Of a stretch of DNA of 64,000 nucleotides, positions 1-11,467 are shown piece by piece. This stretch comes from Dermatophagoides farinae (taxonomy: Eukaryota; Arthropoda; Arachnida; Sarcoptiformes; Pyroglyphidae). A program made the position numbers and the translations under genes. The stretch spans positions 4,217,501 through 4,281,500 of the forward strand of contig NC_134683.1 of the NCBI RefSeq assembly GCF_024713945.1. Reading direction: 5' to 3'. Position 1 is the stretch's first letter; each line of letters begins with the position of its first letter. The notes below the pieces were generated by a model, which worked only from the letters and a program-made list of their open reading frames with translations, did no database searches and was not told the DNA's origin.

Positions 1-328
1 AAAAGGTTGATTGATTTTTCAGTACACAAACACACACACACACACCTGAAATCAAGTCGTTCAATTCATTAATGTGTTGCAGCGATTTACTTGATTCATT
101 TTTTCGGTTCACTTACGTTTTGTTGTTGTTGATGATGATGATGATGGTAGCATATACAACAATGCCATAATGATAAATACCAAAATCGAATCCCAATAAA
201 CGGACGTTGGTATGTTAATGGCAACGATAACGAATGAATGGATGATGGTTGATCTAATTAAAAGTTTTGATGATTTTTTTTTTATTTTTATTTTTATTTT
301 GACAGCCACTTTTTTTTTCTCCACTCAC

Positions 329-413
329 CAAATATTCGATGGTTCAATGGAGTTGAAATAGACAACAATTTTTTTTTAGCTGTGGCTGAATCCGAATTTC
401 GAATGAATCTCAT
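329..413 (-). CDS. Putative first coding exon of an unknown gene cut by the left edge
   Basis: Seen: an ATG at 413 opens 28 codons beginning MRFIRNSDSATAKKK and ends in phase 1 at a good donor (G|GTGAGT) at 329. A TATAAAAC box lies 140 bp upstream on the same strand. A possible second exon (117-253, acceptor TTAATTAG, donor GTAAGT) joins in frame and adds a polar tail ending in His and Gln runs; a possible third piece (19-45) then reaches a stop after a Val/Cys repeat made by a CA microsatellite. In another frame that second exon reads as a hydrophobic, membrane-like stretch, so its true frame is unsettled. No family is recognised. The promoter plus exon 1 is the better supported part; the rest may be chance. 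Confidence 0.3.
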
Positions 414-1252
414 TTTTGCGATTTATGATGCTGAACGAACATAAACAGAACAAACAATGGTCAAGGGGATCATCATCATCATCATCATATTCGATCGATC
501 GATCGAATGATGTTTGTCGATGATTAACGATCTACGACGAGTACATGTTGATGTTTTATACCGGTGTTGTATCGAAAAAAAAAATTTGAATAATTTAAAA
601 AATCATCGTCGTTGTTTATCATAAAATATTTAAATGTTTGGAATGGCCAAAAATTGATTATCATCATCATCATCATCTTTTATCCAGAGAGATCCATTTT
701 TATATTACTGATTGCTGATAATTGAACAGATATACGGAAAAAAACGAATATCGAAAAATTCGATAACTCATCACTCACTTGCCACTTTAACGCCATCTAT
801 CATCGATATTACCAAGTTTCAAAGAGTGATCTACTTGAAACTTGGAATTACACACATATGGTAACCAACATCCATTGAATTCAAAGGTCAATTTTGTATT
901 ATTATTTAACCACTTGAAATTAATTAACCATTTTTCAATGATTAGGTAATTAAGGATCATTATTATTATTCGATACTGTAGGAGTGTAATTTTAAAAATG
1001 AAAGAGATACAAGATTTCAAGGACAATGACCGGTTCATTTGGACTCAAAATTTATCATTCGATTTTTGGACCCATTTAATGATGTAAATCCCAAAAAAAA
1101 AAATTCCAACAACTCCTGATACACATCTCAAGTTTAGTTTTTTTTTCTATTTAAATGGATCAATATGCCAGGTTAGTGTTCATTGTAATAATTCTTTTTG
1201 TTTTTCATTTTATTTTTTCTTCCTGATACAAATCCAAAAAAAAAAAAAAAAA
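414..1252. other. Divergent intergenic region between the left-edge gene and the lipase
   Basis: It holds the TATA box at 553-560, CAT-type trinucleotide runs near 467-490 and 660-680, a perfect 11-bp inverted repeat at 812-822/835-845, the word CGCCATCTA at 791-799 (reverse of TAGATGGCG), and a TATTTAAA-like element near 1149 that could serve the lipase. No coding exon is supported. Confidence 0.5.
553..560 (-). promoter_or_regulatory. TATA box of the left-edge gene
   Basis: TATAAAAC on the minus strand, followed about 30 bp later by a plausible start region near 525 and by the ATG at 413. It is one of several clear TATA boxes in the window, so it helps argue that a real gene runs left off the window. 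Confidence 0.4.
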
Positions 1253-2375
1253 ATGCAACTTTTATCCATCATTATTTCGATCGTTTGTTTATCATCAACC
1301 GGTTTATTGGCCATACCATTATATGATCATGATGGTTACATCGTTCCAATCCATCTATAATTCAACACGAAATTTAATCACCGAATCTAATCATTGTCCA
1401 GATTGTGAAAGTCGTCATGTTTGTTATGATGATATTGGCTGTTTCAGTATGGATGGTCCAATGGGACATGTATTGCTATTGCCACAATCACCGAAACATA
1501 TTCGTACACAATTTTTAGCATTCAAAGCCAATGATTTGAAAGAATCACATTCAATCGATGCTTATGATCATGATACATTCAATGTGATCGATACGGATAA
1601 AAAAATTGCTTTCATTATTCATGGTTTTGCTGAATCACATACTGATCCAATATTGATGAATGCTAAAGACTCACTATTGAAATATCGTTCAGATGAAATC
1701 GGTACTGTTATTATGGTGGATTGGAAACATGGAGCCACTGCACCTGCATATACTCAAGCTGCAACCAATACTCAGGTGGTTGGACGACAGATCGCTTTTC
1801 TTTGTAATCAAATCCATAAATCACGCAATGTAAATGTTCACAATTTTTATCTTGTCGGTTTTTCATTGGGTGGCCAAGTTTCTGGTTTTGCCGGTAAATG
1901 GTCACGTACTGAATATCATTGGAAATTTGGCCGTATCACTGGCTTAGATGCAGCTGCACCATCGTTTGAAGGATGGGAAGGTGCTTTCCTAACGAAAGAA
2001 GATGCCGATTTTGTAGATGGTATTCACACAACTACCGGTGGTGATATATTGGCCGGACAATTAGGTTTTACATCACCATATGCACATATTGATTTCTATC
2101 CAAATGGTGGTTTGGTTCGTCAACCACACTGTCCAGTAGGCACTGGAATTGCTTGTAGTCATAAAACATCGGTCTTGTATTTTGAAGCATCAATAAGTGC
2201 CGAAAAAACATGTCATTTTTCTGGCCATTTATGTGATAATTATCAACATTATTTGGATGGTAAATGTAAAGGTAGCGATAGTCAAATGGGTTTTCAATCA
2301 TTCAAATTCACCCGTGCACATGGTAATCATTATCTATTGACTAGTGCTGATTATCCATTTTGTGATAAAAATTAA
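1253..2375 (+). CDS. Secreted pancreatic-type triacylglycerol lipase
   Basis: Spliced model join(1253..1334,1402..2375), 351 aa. Exon 1 gives a signal peptide (MQLLSIIISIVCLSSTGLLA) in a different frame from the main body; a 67-bp GT-AG intron (1335-1401, phase 1) joins the two and places the mature start just before the conserved CESRHVCYDDIGCF. Family features: nucleophile elbow GFSLGG with Ser182, acid in GLDAAAP (Asp210), His281 in CSHKTSVLYF, and the FVDGIHT and DFYPNGG motifs of the pancreatic lipase fold. The distance from Asp to His is shorter than in vertebrate enzymes, which implies a reduced lid, and there is no C-terminal PLAT domain. It probably hydrolyses neutral or phospholipids outside the cell, for example in the gut. 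The stop lies 88 bp from the convergent protease homolog. An ATTAAA sits near 2405. Starting instead at 1323 would lose the signal peptide. Confidence 0.85.
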
Positions 2376-2463
2376 TTAATTAATTTGAATTTTAAAAATC
2401 AAAATTAAAATTTCATTATTTTAATACATCAAAAAAAGAAAAGAAAATTCAATTTATTTTCCA

Positions 2464-4790
2464 TTATTGGGTACTCTTGTTGTTGTTGTTGTTGTTGTTG
2501 TTGACATTGGTGACCATCACTGGTGATGTTTTGTCATTATTGAGTATTTCTGTGGTTGAATTTCCATTTAAACTTCGTTCATTAATTAATTCATTGAAAT
2601 TAGGAATGGGTTTTGAGATCATGATCTGATTATGATGATGATGATGATTGTGATTGTGATGATTGACATAATATGGCAAAACAATTTTATCGATCCAATT
2701 ACGAATATGAGCGACGTTCGTATACACGCCAGGTATGCCACCTTGACCACAACCAAGACCCCAGCTTACAAGACCAACCACTTGCCATATACCATTTGAT
2801 TCGCAAACTAATCCACTACCACCATCACCTTCACAGGCATCTTTACCAGGTTCACCACCAGCACAAATCATCGATCGATCCAATCGGAACCCGTAACCCA
2901 ATTTCGTGTGTTTCAATTGATTTTCACACATTCGTGAATCCAATACGGGAAGATCAACTTTCATCAAAACACTTTGATATTCACCTTGATGACCAAAAGC
3001 ATTCTTTCCCCATCCAGCAACATAACATCGATGACCAGCAAATGATTCGAATGTTTGTGGCATACAAATTGGTGATATATGTGGATGTTGGCTAAGATCC
3101 AGTTCGGTATCCAATTTCAATAGAGCAACATCATTAGCCAAATTACGTGGTACGAAATTTGGATGAATAAAAATCTCTTCCACATTCTTTTCAACATATG
3201 GATAGAATTCATCTTCACGATGTACATCCCATTCGCCTAATCGAATTTTTAGATCATGTGCCTGGAATCTATTGAATAAGGCAAACACACAAAGATCATC
3301 AGAATTATTTAATCAGTCTAGCGCAATGACAGAAACACTTACTTTTTGATACAATGAGCAGCAGTAATAATGAAACTGGAACTAATCAAAGCACCACCAC
3401 AAACATATAGATTATCCGATGGACCAATTCGTTTTAAAATGGCAACCTGCCATGGATATTCAGCAAATTCCGTTGATGATTGATGATAATTAAGATTCTG
3501 TACACGACCATTGATTCCTATTGATTGTCGTTGACCACAATTATGATATGCTACATTTGGTCTTGGCAAATGATCATTTCGTATTGGTATTGGTAATGAT
3601 GGTGCGATTGATGGTTGATGATGATGATGATCGAGATCAAATGAAGGTATCGAATGACTATGTAACGAATTGATTACTTTTGGTGGTCGTTGATGATAAG
3701 ATAATGGTGGTGGTGGTCTTGTAATGTATGCTGGCCGATTAACAACAGCTTTAATTGGTTGCTGATGATAAACATGTTCCAATGGTGGCAGTTGCTGTGG
3801 TGGTCGATAAATAGATTGTCCACCATTATTATAAGACATTGATGGTGGTGTAACAACAGAGTCAATATAATCGATATTTAATTGTTGTGGATCATTCATA
3901 ATCATTGAAATTGAATTTGAATTTAAATTATATGGTCGTTGACAACAGGTTCGTAATAGGCCACATTTATCGGCCATTTGACGATTGCCACCAACACCGA
4001 TCATACGGCCAAGAATTTCTTCAGCAAATTTGTTTGTATTATTATTAGCATTAGAATTACCATCAAAACTTCGTTCATTGATTGCACCATAGACATCATC
4101 ATCAATTTGTTGTTGTTGTTGTTGTTGTTGATCATTTTTACGTTGTTGATAAAGATTATTATATGGATCAGTAATCGAACCAACTAAAACACCATTTCGA
4201 CACATATAGAATGGAACACAGATACAATCACTTTTTCGCTGTACAGGACTATTTCCACCAATGATACCGTAATTTGGTCGAATCGAACCAATTTTACTGC
4301 CACCGATACCACCACCACCATTGGCAAAATTTCCAATCAAACCTTGTAATGCAGCACCAATAAAACGTTGATCTTCAGGACCAGCCTGATGTTGTTGAAC
4401 ATTCGTCAACGATTGATCATCATAAATATTTGCGCCATCAATTTCTGGCCGATTATCATAACTATTTCGTTCGACGGTATTTTTCTTATTACGATTATCA
4501 TCTGATGATGTTTCGGATGTTGAAAGACCAACAATCGGTATGAATCCTTTGATTGACATTTTTTCATCATTAATAATACGTCCTTGTCTTGGTAGATCTT
4601 CAATCGATGATAATGATAATGATCGACCATTTGCATCATCATAATTTATGGTTGTCGTCGTTGAATTATCATCATCATCATCATCAAACGTCGTAGAATT
4701 TGTAGTGAATTCTTCGAAAGCATTGCCATTTATGATGATGGTGGTGATCACTAGAATCGAAAAATTCAATTTGAAAATCATCATGATCAT
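2464..4790 (-). CDS. CLIP-domain serine protease homolog, predicted catalytically inactive
   Basis: complement(join(2464..3268,3343..4790)), 750 aa; the 74-bp intron joins AAHCIKK to FQAHDLKIRLGEW. An N-terminal signal peptide (MIMMIFKLNFSILVITTIII) is followed by a long low-complexity region, a clip-like cysteine module (DCICVPFYMC to LRTCCQRP, about residues 188-285), a His/Pro/Gln linker, and a chymotrypsin-fold domain from about residue 435. His479 (TAAHC) and Asp529 (NDVALL) are present, but the nucleophile motif reads CEGDGGSG, so the catalytic serine position is Gly632. The same GDGGS pattern marks group A CLIP protease homologs of arthropods, which act as cofactors in immune or cuticle cascades. 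The C-terminus is His- and Asn-rich. The ATG at 4790 is chosen because a TTG lies three codons upstream and a TATA box sits at 4841-4850. A minus-strand AATAAA falls immediately after the stop. Confidence 0.85.
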
Positions 4791-4840
4791 TGTTTTCAAA
4801 ATGACGAACTTGTTTTCGAATGATCACCATTCTTGTGATC

Positions 4841-4850
4841 CCTTTATATA
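4841..4850 (-). promoter_or_regulatory. TATA box of the protease homolog gene
   Basis: TATATAAAGG on the minus strand, 51 bp before the ATG at 4790. This predicts a start near 4817 and a very short 5' UTR. Confidence 0.6.
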
Positions 4851-5752
4851 TCATTCTTTGAACGAACAAACGAAAAACCCCAACGAAGACATTTTGAAGG
4901 AGTAACACATAAAAGTAAAGAAAAATTTCAACTTTTACTCTCTCTCTCACTCTCTCTCTCACTCTTCAAACTTTCTTTCTATTTGAGATCTTCCCATCAC
5001 TGACTCATGGCTGAATGGCAATGATGATGATCACCAATAAGAAGAAAAAAAAATAAAAAGACAAGTTTCGCTGGGGAATTACGTCCAAAACAACAACAAC
5101 AAAAAAGTAGGTCACTATCTTTTATATAAGATGATAAAATAGTGCACAATGACAGGTGAGCCAGATCACCTTTGACTTGGTCAGGTTTTTCCCAAAAAAA
5201 ACAGCGAAAGAAAAAAAAAAATGAAAATTGTTTGGAAAATCCAACAATTTGAATCACATACATGAAGAAACAGTTGGCCAAAAATGAAATAAAACAAAAC
5301 ACAAAACGATAACCAGTTTCATTAAAAGTTGTTGTTGTCGTTTGTTGTTGTTTTTGTTGTTGTTGGTAAATATAGCCACAATAATTAGAGATGATGATAT
5401 ATGATCATGATCATCATCATCAGATCAAAACAAAACAAAAAAAAAAATTTTTTTTTCTCAAACCATCAATTGTCATCATTTTTTGTTGTTACTCCAAAAA
5501 CCCAATTCTTTTTTTTTGTTTTGGCGAAATTTATTAACCACTGAAGAATGAAGAAAACAGCCCAATTTTTTTTTGAAAAAAAACAAACAAACAAACAAAA
5601 ACAAAACAAGTGGTCAATGGTCAACCATTTTACAATTTTTTTTTCATCATAAATCAATAAAGAAGAAAGAAAAAATTTTGGTCAAATTTTAATTATTGGA
5701 AAAAATTTTTTTTTTTAAATTAAATTAAATTAATTAATTTTTTTTTCGTTTG
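4851..5752. other. Intergenic, low complexity
   Basis: This stretch lies between the protease homolog promoter and the 3' end of alpha-mannosidase. It holds CT-rich tracts near 4940-4970, several poly-A/T runs and GTT repeats near 5326-5365. The open frames here are artefacts of these repeats; I see no supported gene. Confidence 0.6.
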
Positions 5753-8700
5753 TTAATAAATACGTGGCCTAATTCGAATTAGAAATGTTCGTATTTGCAT
5801 TGGTTTAAATAGTATGGAAAAACTGCCCGAACTATCTCGTCGTATGGTTTGTGAATCTATAAAAAAAATGCGAAAATTAGAAAATTACAATCAATTACTT
5901 GAAATTATCACTTACCACGTGTAAAACTAGAACTTAAAACCATTGTATAATTTTCATATGGATCCAATTCGGCCATCCATTTCATTTTATTACGTTCCGA
6001 TTGTTCCAATGTTTCCGTACCGAGTAGATTCATTTCCAATACATCGACAATAATGAAATTTGTGAATAATTCCGATAGTCGTACCATTGTTTCTTGTGAA
6101 TATTTAATATCTTCATTGATTTCATAAAAATGTTCCAATCGTATCACGATGTTTTGTTCATCCCATTGTTCCAGTGATAATAGATGAATATTGACTGGTA
6201 ATTTTTCACGTATTCCATTTGTATTGAGACCAACAATTAGATTTGGTCCATACATTGCTGGTACATTACGGAAAAGATATAACGGTATCCATGATGTTGT
6301 TTTACTTAATTTACGCATAAATCGTACACTTTCCTGTATTTTATCCACAATAAGTCGATGTTTACCGCGTACGATTAAACCTTCAGAATTATGTCCCGGT
6401 TCATTTAGTGCTTCTTCCATACCGTAACCATCATCAAACAGTAGCCGACGATGAAGCATCATTTCAATGACACCATCAACCATACTGGTTGTACCTTGTG
6501 GTCGATCAGTCAGAATTGTCATTTGAATATTTTTGCTCAGATCACGAATAAATGTCCAACTTGTTACTGGATAATAATTACTAGAGACTTCTTCACCGGT
6601 TTGTAAATCCCATGTTGGTCGATGATGGCGAATACGACGAATTGTTTCACGGCCATTAGAATCGGTGAAAAATGTTTGTTTATTCTGGAAATTTGTTTCA
6701 TATTTGGTGACAATCTCCAGACCAGTTTCATCGGGAAATTTTCCAATCGGTATAGGTCCGACAACCCAATCGAATTCAATATAATTATAATTCTTATACA
6801 GTCGAATAACCTGCGTACACCAATCGGTAAATACCTGATGTATTTCATCAACCAATGATCCACGATAAATTTTGTACGTAGATTTTGTATTAACAATATA
6901 TGGATTTTTATGTGCTGGTTTAAATACATATGCCCCGGATGGTTTATCACCAGAATATCGACTTGTTGCCTTATAGTACCAGAATGATTGTACGAACGGT
7001 ATATTTTCACCATTTGGCAATTGAATTTGTTTGATAAATCCAGTATGGCCATCGATTAGGATGCCAATTTTTCCATTATGTAGGAATACATCCTGGCCAT
7101 TGGTGAGCATATTTTCCGATATTTCGGATGATCCATAATCTAATCAATCAATTACAATAGATGGATTAAATTGATTCAATAAACCAAAAATAACAACTTA
7201 CCACTCATTTTCGTAATTAGATAACTAGAGATGCCTAATGGATCTAAGGTGGACATGAAAACCAATTCATGTGTTGCTAATGAATTTCGTTCTTTCAATG
7301 ATAAAATTTTCGGATGAATCGGCACCAATTGTGATGGTATGACGTGTTCATTATGATCAACAACCTTATATTGCATATTTTTCACTGGAATCCGTACAAA
7401 ATGTCGTAATGAATGAGCAATTGGATTATAGATGCTCATTATACTGCTTAAATGATCTTCGATAAATTCCGTGTAATGACATTGGGAAATGTTCATATCA
7501 CGACAGAAACCTATGATTGATTGTCCGGGAGCTGTTTTTGCCTGAACTAATGTCATATATGCAGATATAAATGATTGTTCAGCTTTATCACTGGCCTGGG
7601 AAAGCATTCGTTGATAATCATCATTTACATATTGTTTACATGTGCCTGTTATGGCATCATGATGTTGAAGAATACCCATTACTTCTTTTAATTCTTGTAA
7701 TTGATTAGCATGATCCAAGCCACGCATTGCTAACACATTCAATTGATTTGATGCTTGTAATAGATTGGCACCTTTTTTGATTGCATATTTCAATGATGGT
7801 CGGCTAGTAAAATAACCTGAATCATGAGACTTATTAATCGAATGAAATTAATTCGAATGAAATGAAACCTTACCAGTCCAATAGGCATCTGGTGCATCAG
7901 CATATGGGTAAAAATCATCCAATTTAATTGGCCATCGACGTTTCAATTGATTCAATGCACGTGCATAACAAGATGGTGTTGAATAAATAATATGAACTTT
8001 TTCCGTCGCTGTCAATGAATTAACAGCATCAAATAGATAATCAAGATTGCTATACCATTTCTCGGATGCTTGATAATAGAAATCCATTCCCATCGTAATA
8101 ATCGTATGATTCGTTGCATATTGTTTGGCTTGATTTCGTACTGTTTGAATAAATTCTCTCGCTTTACGCATTATATTCTGTTGATTCAATGTTTCATCAA
8201 AACAATTGATATCATAACAGAAACCTTTTGGTGGCCAATATACGTTCGGCAGTATACCGGTGAAAATGTCACATTTCTCACCAATACTTGGTGATGATTT
8301 CCATATAAATTCCAAAGTTCTCATACGTTCACGAAGATTTTTATCCTGATGATCAACACGGCCAAGAAATAGTGAATCAAATCCCATCTGTGAAAACAGT
8401 GATGCTTGTTCCCGTGAATGACCAAAAGGATCAATTTGCCAACCAGTTTTCGTAAGGCCACATTGACCGAATGTTTTATTCAAGCCATTTAACACCCAAC
8501 GATAGATTATCAATAATGGAACTATAATGTGCAGTTGCCTCATCATTCATACTCCAACCACCGCTGATGAATTCCAATTGTCCTAAAACCCAAACCCAAA
8601 AAAAATGAATAATTCATTCACACCATCATTACTAACCTGAATTCACTAATTCATGTACGACTAGCTGTACAGTACGTGGTTGATTATGATACCATCTTGA

Positions 8701-9083
8701 AAAAAATGATGTTTCCACGACAATAAATTTACGCCGGGGATGTTGTGCAAGACTTTCTATAACTGAATTATATATGATCGGAATATCTATTAAGGAAACA
8801 AAAAATTTTACTATCCTTAAACATCATCATGGATGACAAACTTACATCGATGATAATATTGATCAAATGTATGAACCCATCCGGTATCCATATGTGTATG
8901 ACAAACAACATGAACATTCAATACACCCGGTAATGTTGGTGCACATGACTGTGAAAAAAAATGGATAAAGGTCACAACAAACAGATAACAAAAAAATACC
9001 CGACATACCTGACAATAATGTGCATTTACTGTTCTAATGATCAAGATGATAATCGATGAATAAATGATGAATAAATTGAACAT
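5753..9083 (-). CDS. Lysosomal-type alpha-mannosidase (GH38), with an apparent frame break
   Basis: Seven exons: complement(join(5753..5856,5916..7139,7202..7816,7874..8582,8637..8786,8846..8948,9009..9083)), about 992 aa, introns 54-62 bp. A signal peptide (MFNLFIIYSSIIILIIRTVNA) precedes SCAPTLPGVLNVHVVCHTHM. Metal ligands of GH38 are visible: His44 and Asp46 in HTHMDTGW, the nucleophile Asp near 160 in WQIDPFGHSREQ, and His in HHDAITGT; GGWSMNDEA and YWTGYFTSRP are also family hallmarks. It removes alpha-linked mannose from N-glycans in lysosomes, or is secreted. The length matches lysosomal mannosidases. Oddity: total exon length is 3n+1. The frame carrying GGWSMNDEA hits a stop, and the frame carrying NKTFGQCG starts one base later, around 8478-8485, inside a conserved exon. 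This is either an assembly indel or a real lesion. The alternative ATG at 9137 would add a short tail before the signal peptide. Confidence 0.88.
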
Positions 9084-11405
9084 GAATTTATTCCTAAGAA
9101 GATGATGATGACTCGTACTATATGGACGATTCATCATGTTGTTGATGATTTCGAATATTCGAAAACATTCGAATTTCGAAAATTTTTTTTGTGTGTGTGT
9201 GTGTGACACCAAAAACAAATTGATTCGAAGAGAATTTGATTCGAAAAACTTCGATATATGCGTGTGTGAAAAATAAAAAATCAGATCAAACAAAACAAAA
9301 CAAAAAAAAACTATAACTGCACCAAATTGATTGTTTATATGTGTGTGTGTTTGTTTGTATGGTTAATGATCAAGATCATTTCACATTTTCATCATCATGA
9401 TGATGATCATTTATTATGTGAAATGTGAATGTGCACAGAAAACACGCACAAAGACAATTGAATATTGTGGCATCAATATACAATTGTGATATCATTGAGA
9501 TGAAAAATGCTTCTGGACCAATGATGATGATGATGATGATGATGATGATATTCACATCACAAATACAGAGACACCCGGTTTAATAACAACAAAGTCAGTC
9601 ACTTGATGCTTAATAAATATATAAATTTTTTTTCTGATGACGCTTGGCGATTTTTTTTCCAAATCTTTGACGTTTCTTTTTTTTACAGTGATTTTTTCCA
9701 AATTCGATTTCTTCTGGCAAGCAAGCAAGCAAGCAAAAAAAAATTAAAAATCACAGATCATCAAAAAAAACCAAAACGAAACGAAACGAAAATCCAAAAA
9801 GGTATGCAGAAAAAAATTTATGTCATCCTAAGCATTCATTCACAGCAAGAAAAAAAATTATAGATTATGGTGACATATGATACAATGGCCATATGGACAA
9901 TCAATCATCACACAAAAGAGAGATATTGATTGATCCTGAATCAATTCGATTCGAAATTTTTTTCCACTTGTTGTTGTTGATGGTGGTGGTGGTTGTAAAG
10001 CCTTGAACGATTATCAATGAAGCAATGAAACGAAAAAAAATAGTCAGATCATCATCATCATTTGAATTTGATCAAAATCAATTTAGCTCAATAAATATCG
10101 ATCGATGTCACACGCACGCAAGCACATTGCTGTTGTATTTCTGGTAATGTAATGTTTTCGAAATCAATTTTTTTTTCAATGATGTTTCGGTTCAATTTAC
10201 ATTTTTTTTCTTTTATTTCTCTTTCCTAGGAATTATTTTTCATTGTATGAAATCTGTATGTGTGTGTGTGTGTGTATCATCAAAAAAAAAGTTTCCATTC
10301 ACCAAAAACACACACAAAGAGAAATAGAGACAGATATACACCACCAATATAGATTTTGAACAAATAAAACAAACAAACCAAGTGCCACCGTTCAATCTAT
10401 TGATCGATCGATTATCAATGAATCATCAAATATAATCAAAATGATGATGATGATGGTGAAAAATGAAGAAAACCGTATCGTATTGGATTTTGATTTTGGT
10501 GATGGAGAAAATCCAAATCGCAAACAAAAACGAAAAAAAATAATCGTCATACGATATGTCAAGATCATAGAATGGCTGACTATTGCTTTGTTGATTATCA
10601 ATGCTGACGACGACAACGTGATGATGATGATGATGATGATATGAAGATTGAGAACACAACCTGTTGAGTTAATGAACAATTCTGTCTGTTGTTTATTTAA
10701 ATACGCACCATGGTATGTGATGACGAAACTGTCTGAAGAAACCAGAAGAAGAAAAAACCCATAAAAAAAAGCTGAACCAGTTATTAAGCCGATGATCACG
10801 AATATTTTCCGTGTGTGTGTGTGTGTGGATTTTTTTTCAAATCAAATTTTGTGAAAAAAAAAATTTTTTTTTTTTTTGGCGCGCACTTATCATCATTCAT
10901 CATTGAAGACAACTCAACATTCAAATTATCAATTTAAATAAATGAAACGGAATAATAAGATTGTTGTAATTTAACACTGTTAAAGACCACCATGGCCACA
11001 CACAGAAGAAAATGTTTTTTTTATCATATCTAATCATTGCCGCATCACAATCAATGGAAAATAATGAATAAATAAAATAAAACAAGAAGCCAAGCCAGGC
11101 AAGTATCATATACATATACACAGCCCAATAATAATAATAATAACGTGAATTTTTTTTTCTTTCATTTCACCAAGATTTTATTTTTTTTCCACGTTATTTC
11201 TGGATGAAATTATATCGCAACAAAAAAGAAGAAAAGAGACTCTAATGAAAAAGGAAGAAGTCTGGATCGATGAAAATAACATTTTTTTTTTGGTCAATAA
11301 ATTTGATTTGAATCCATCAATTAATGTATTTGAAGAGAAAATGAAACAACGGAAAATACTTATTACACGCACTTGGACATTTGAGTGAGAAAATGTGGAT
11401 AGATG

Positions 11406-11408
<3 letters not shown>

Positions 11409-11466
<58 letters not shown>
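11409..11466. repeat. (AG)n microsatellite, 58 bp
   Basis: An uninterrupted AG dinucleotide run of 29 units, the purest long simple repeat in the window. It encodes an Arg-Glu repeat in one frame, which is an artefact. Confidence 0.95.

Positions 11467-11467
<1 letters not shown>

Noticed and set aside
2673-3095. 140-codon plus-strand frame inside the protease homolog
   Set aside because: It is the antisense shadow of the conserved protease exon.
10392-10799. Overlapping frames on both strands near 10.4-10.8 kb
   Set aside because: They are driven by GAT/CAT repeats (poly-Met, poly-His, poly-Ile) with no conserved motif.
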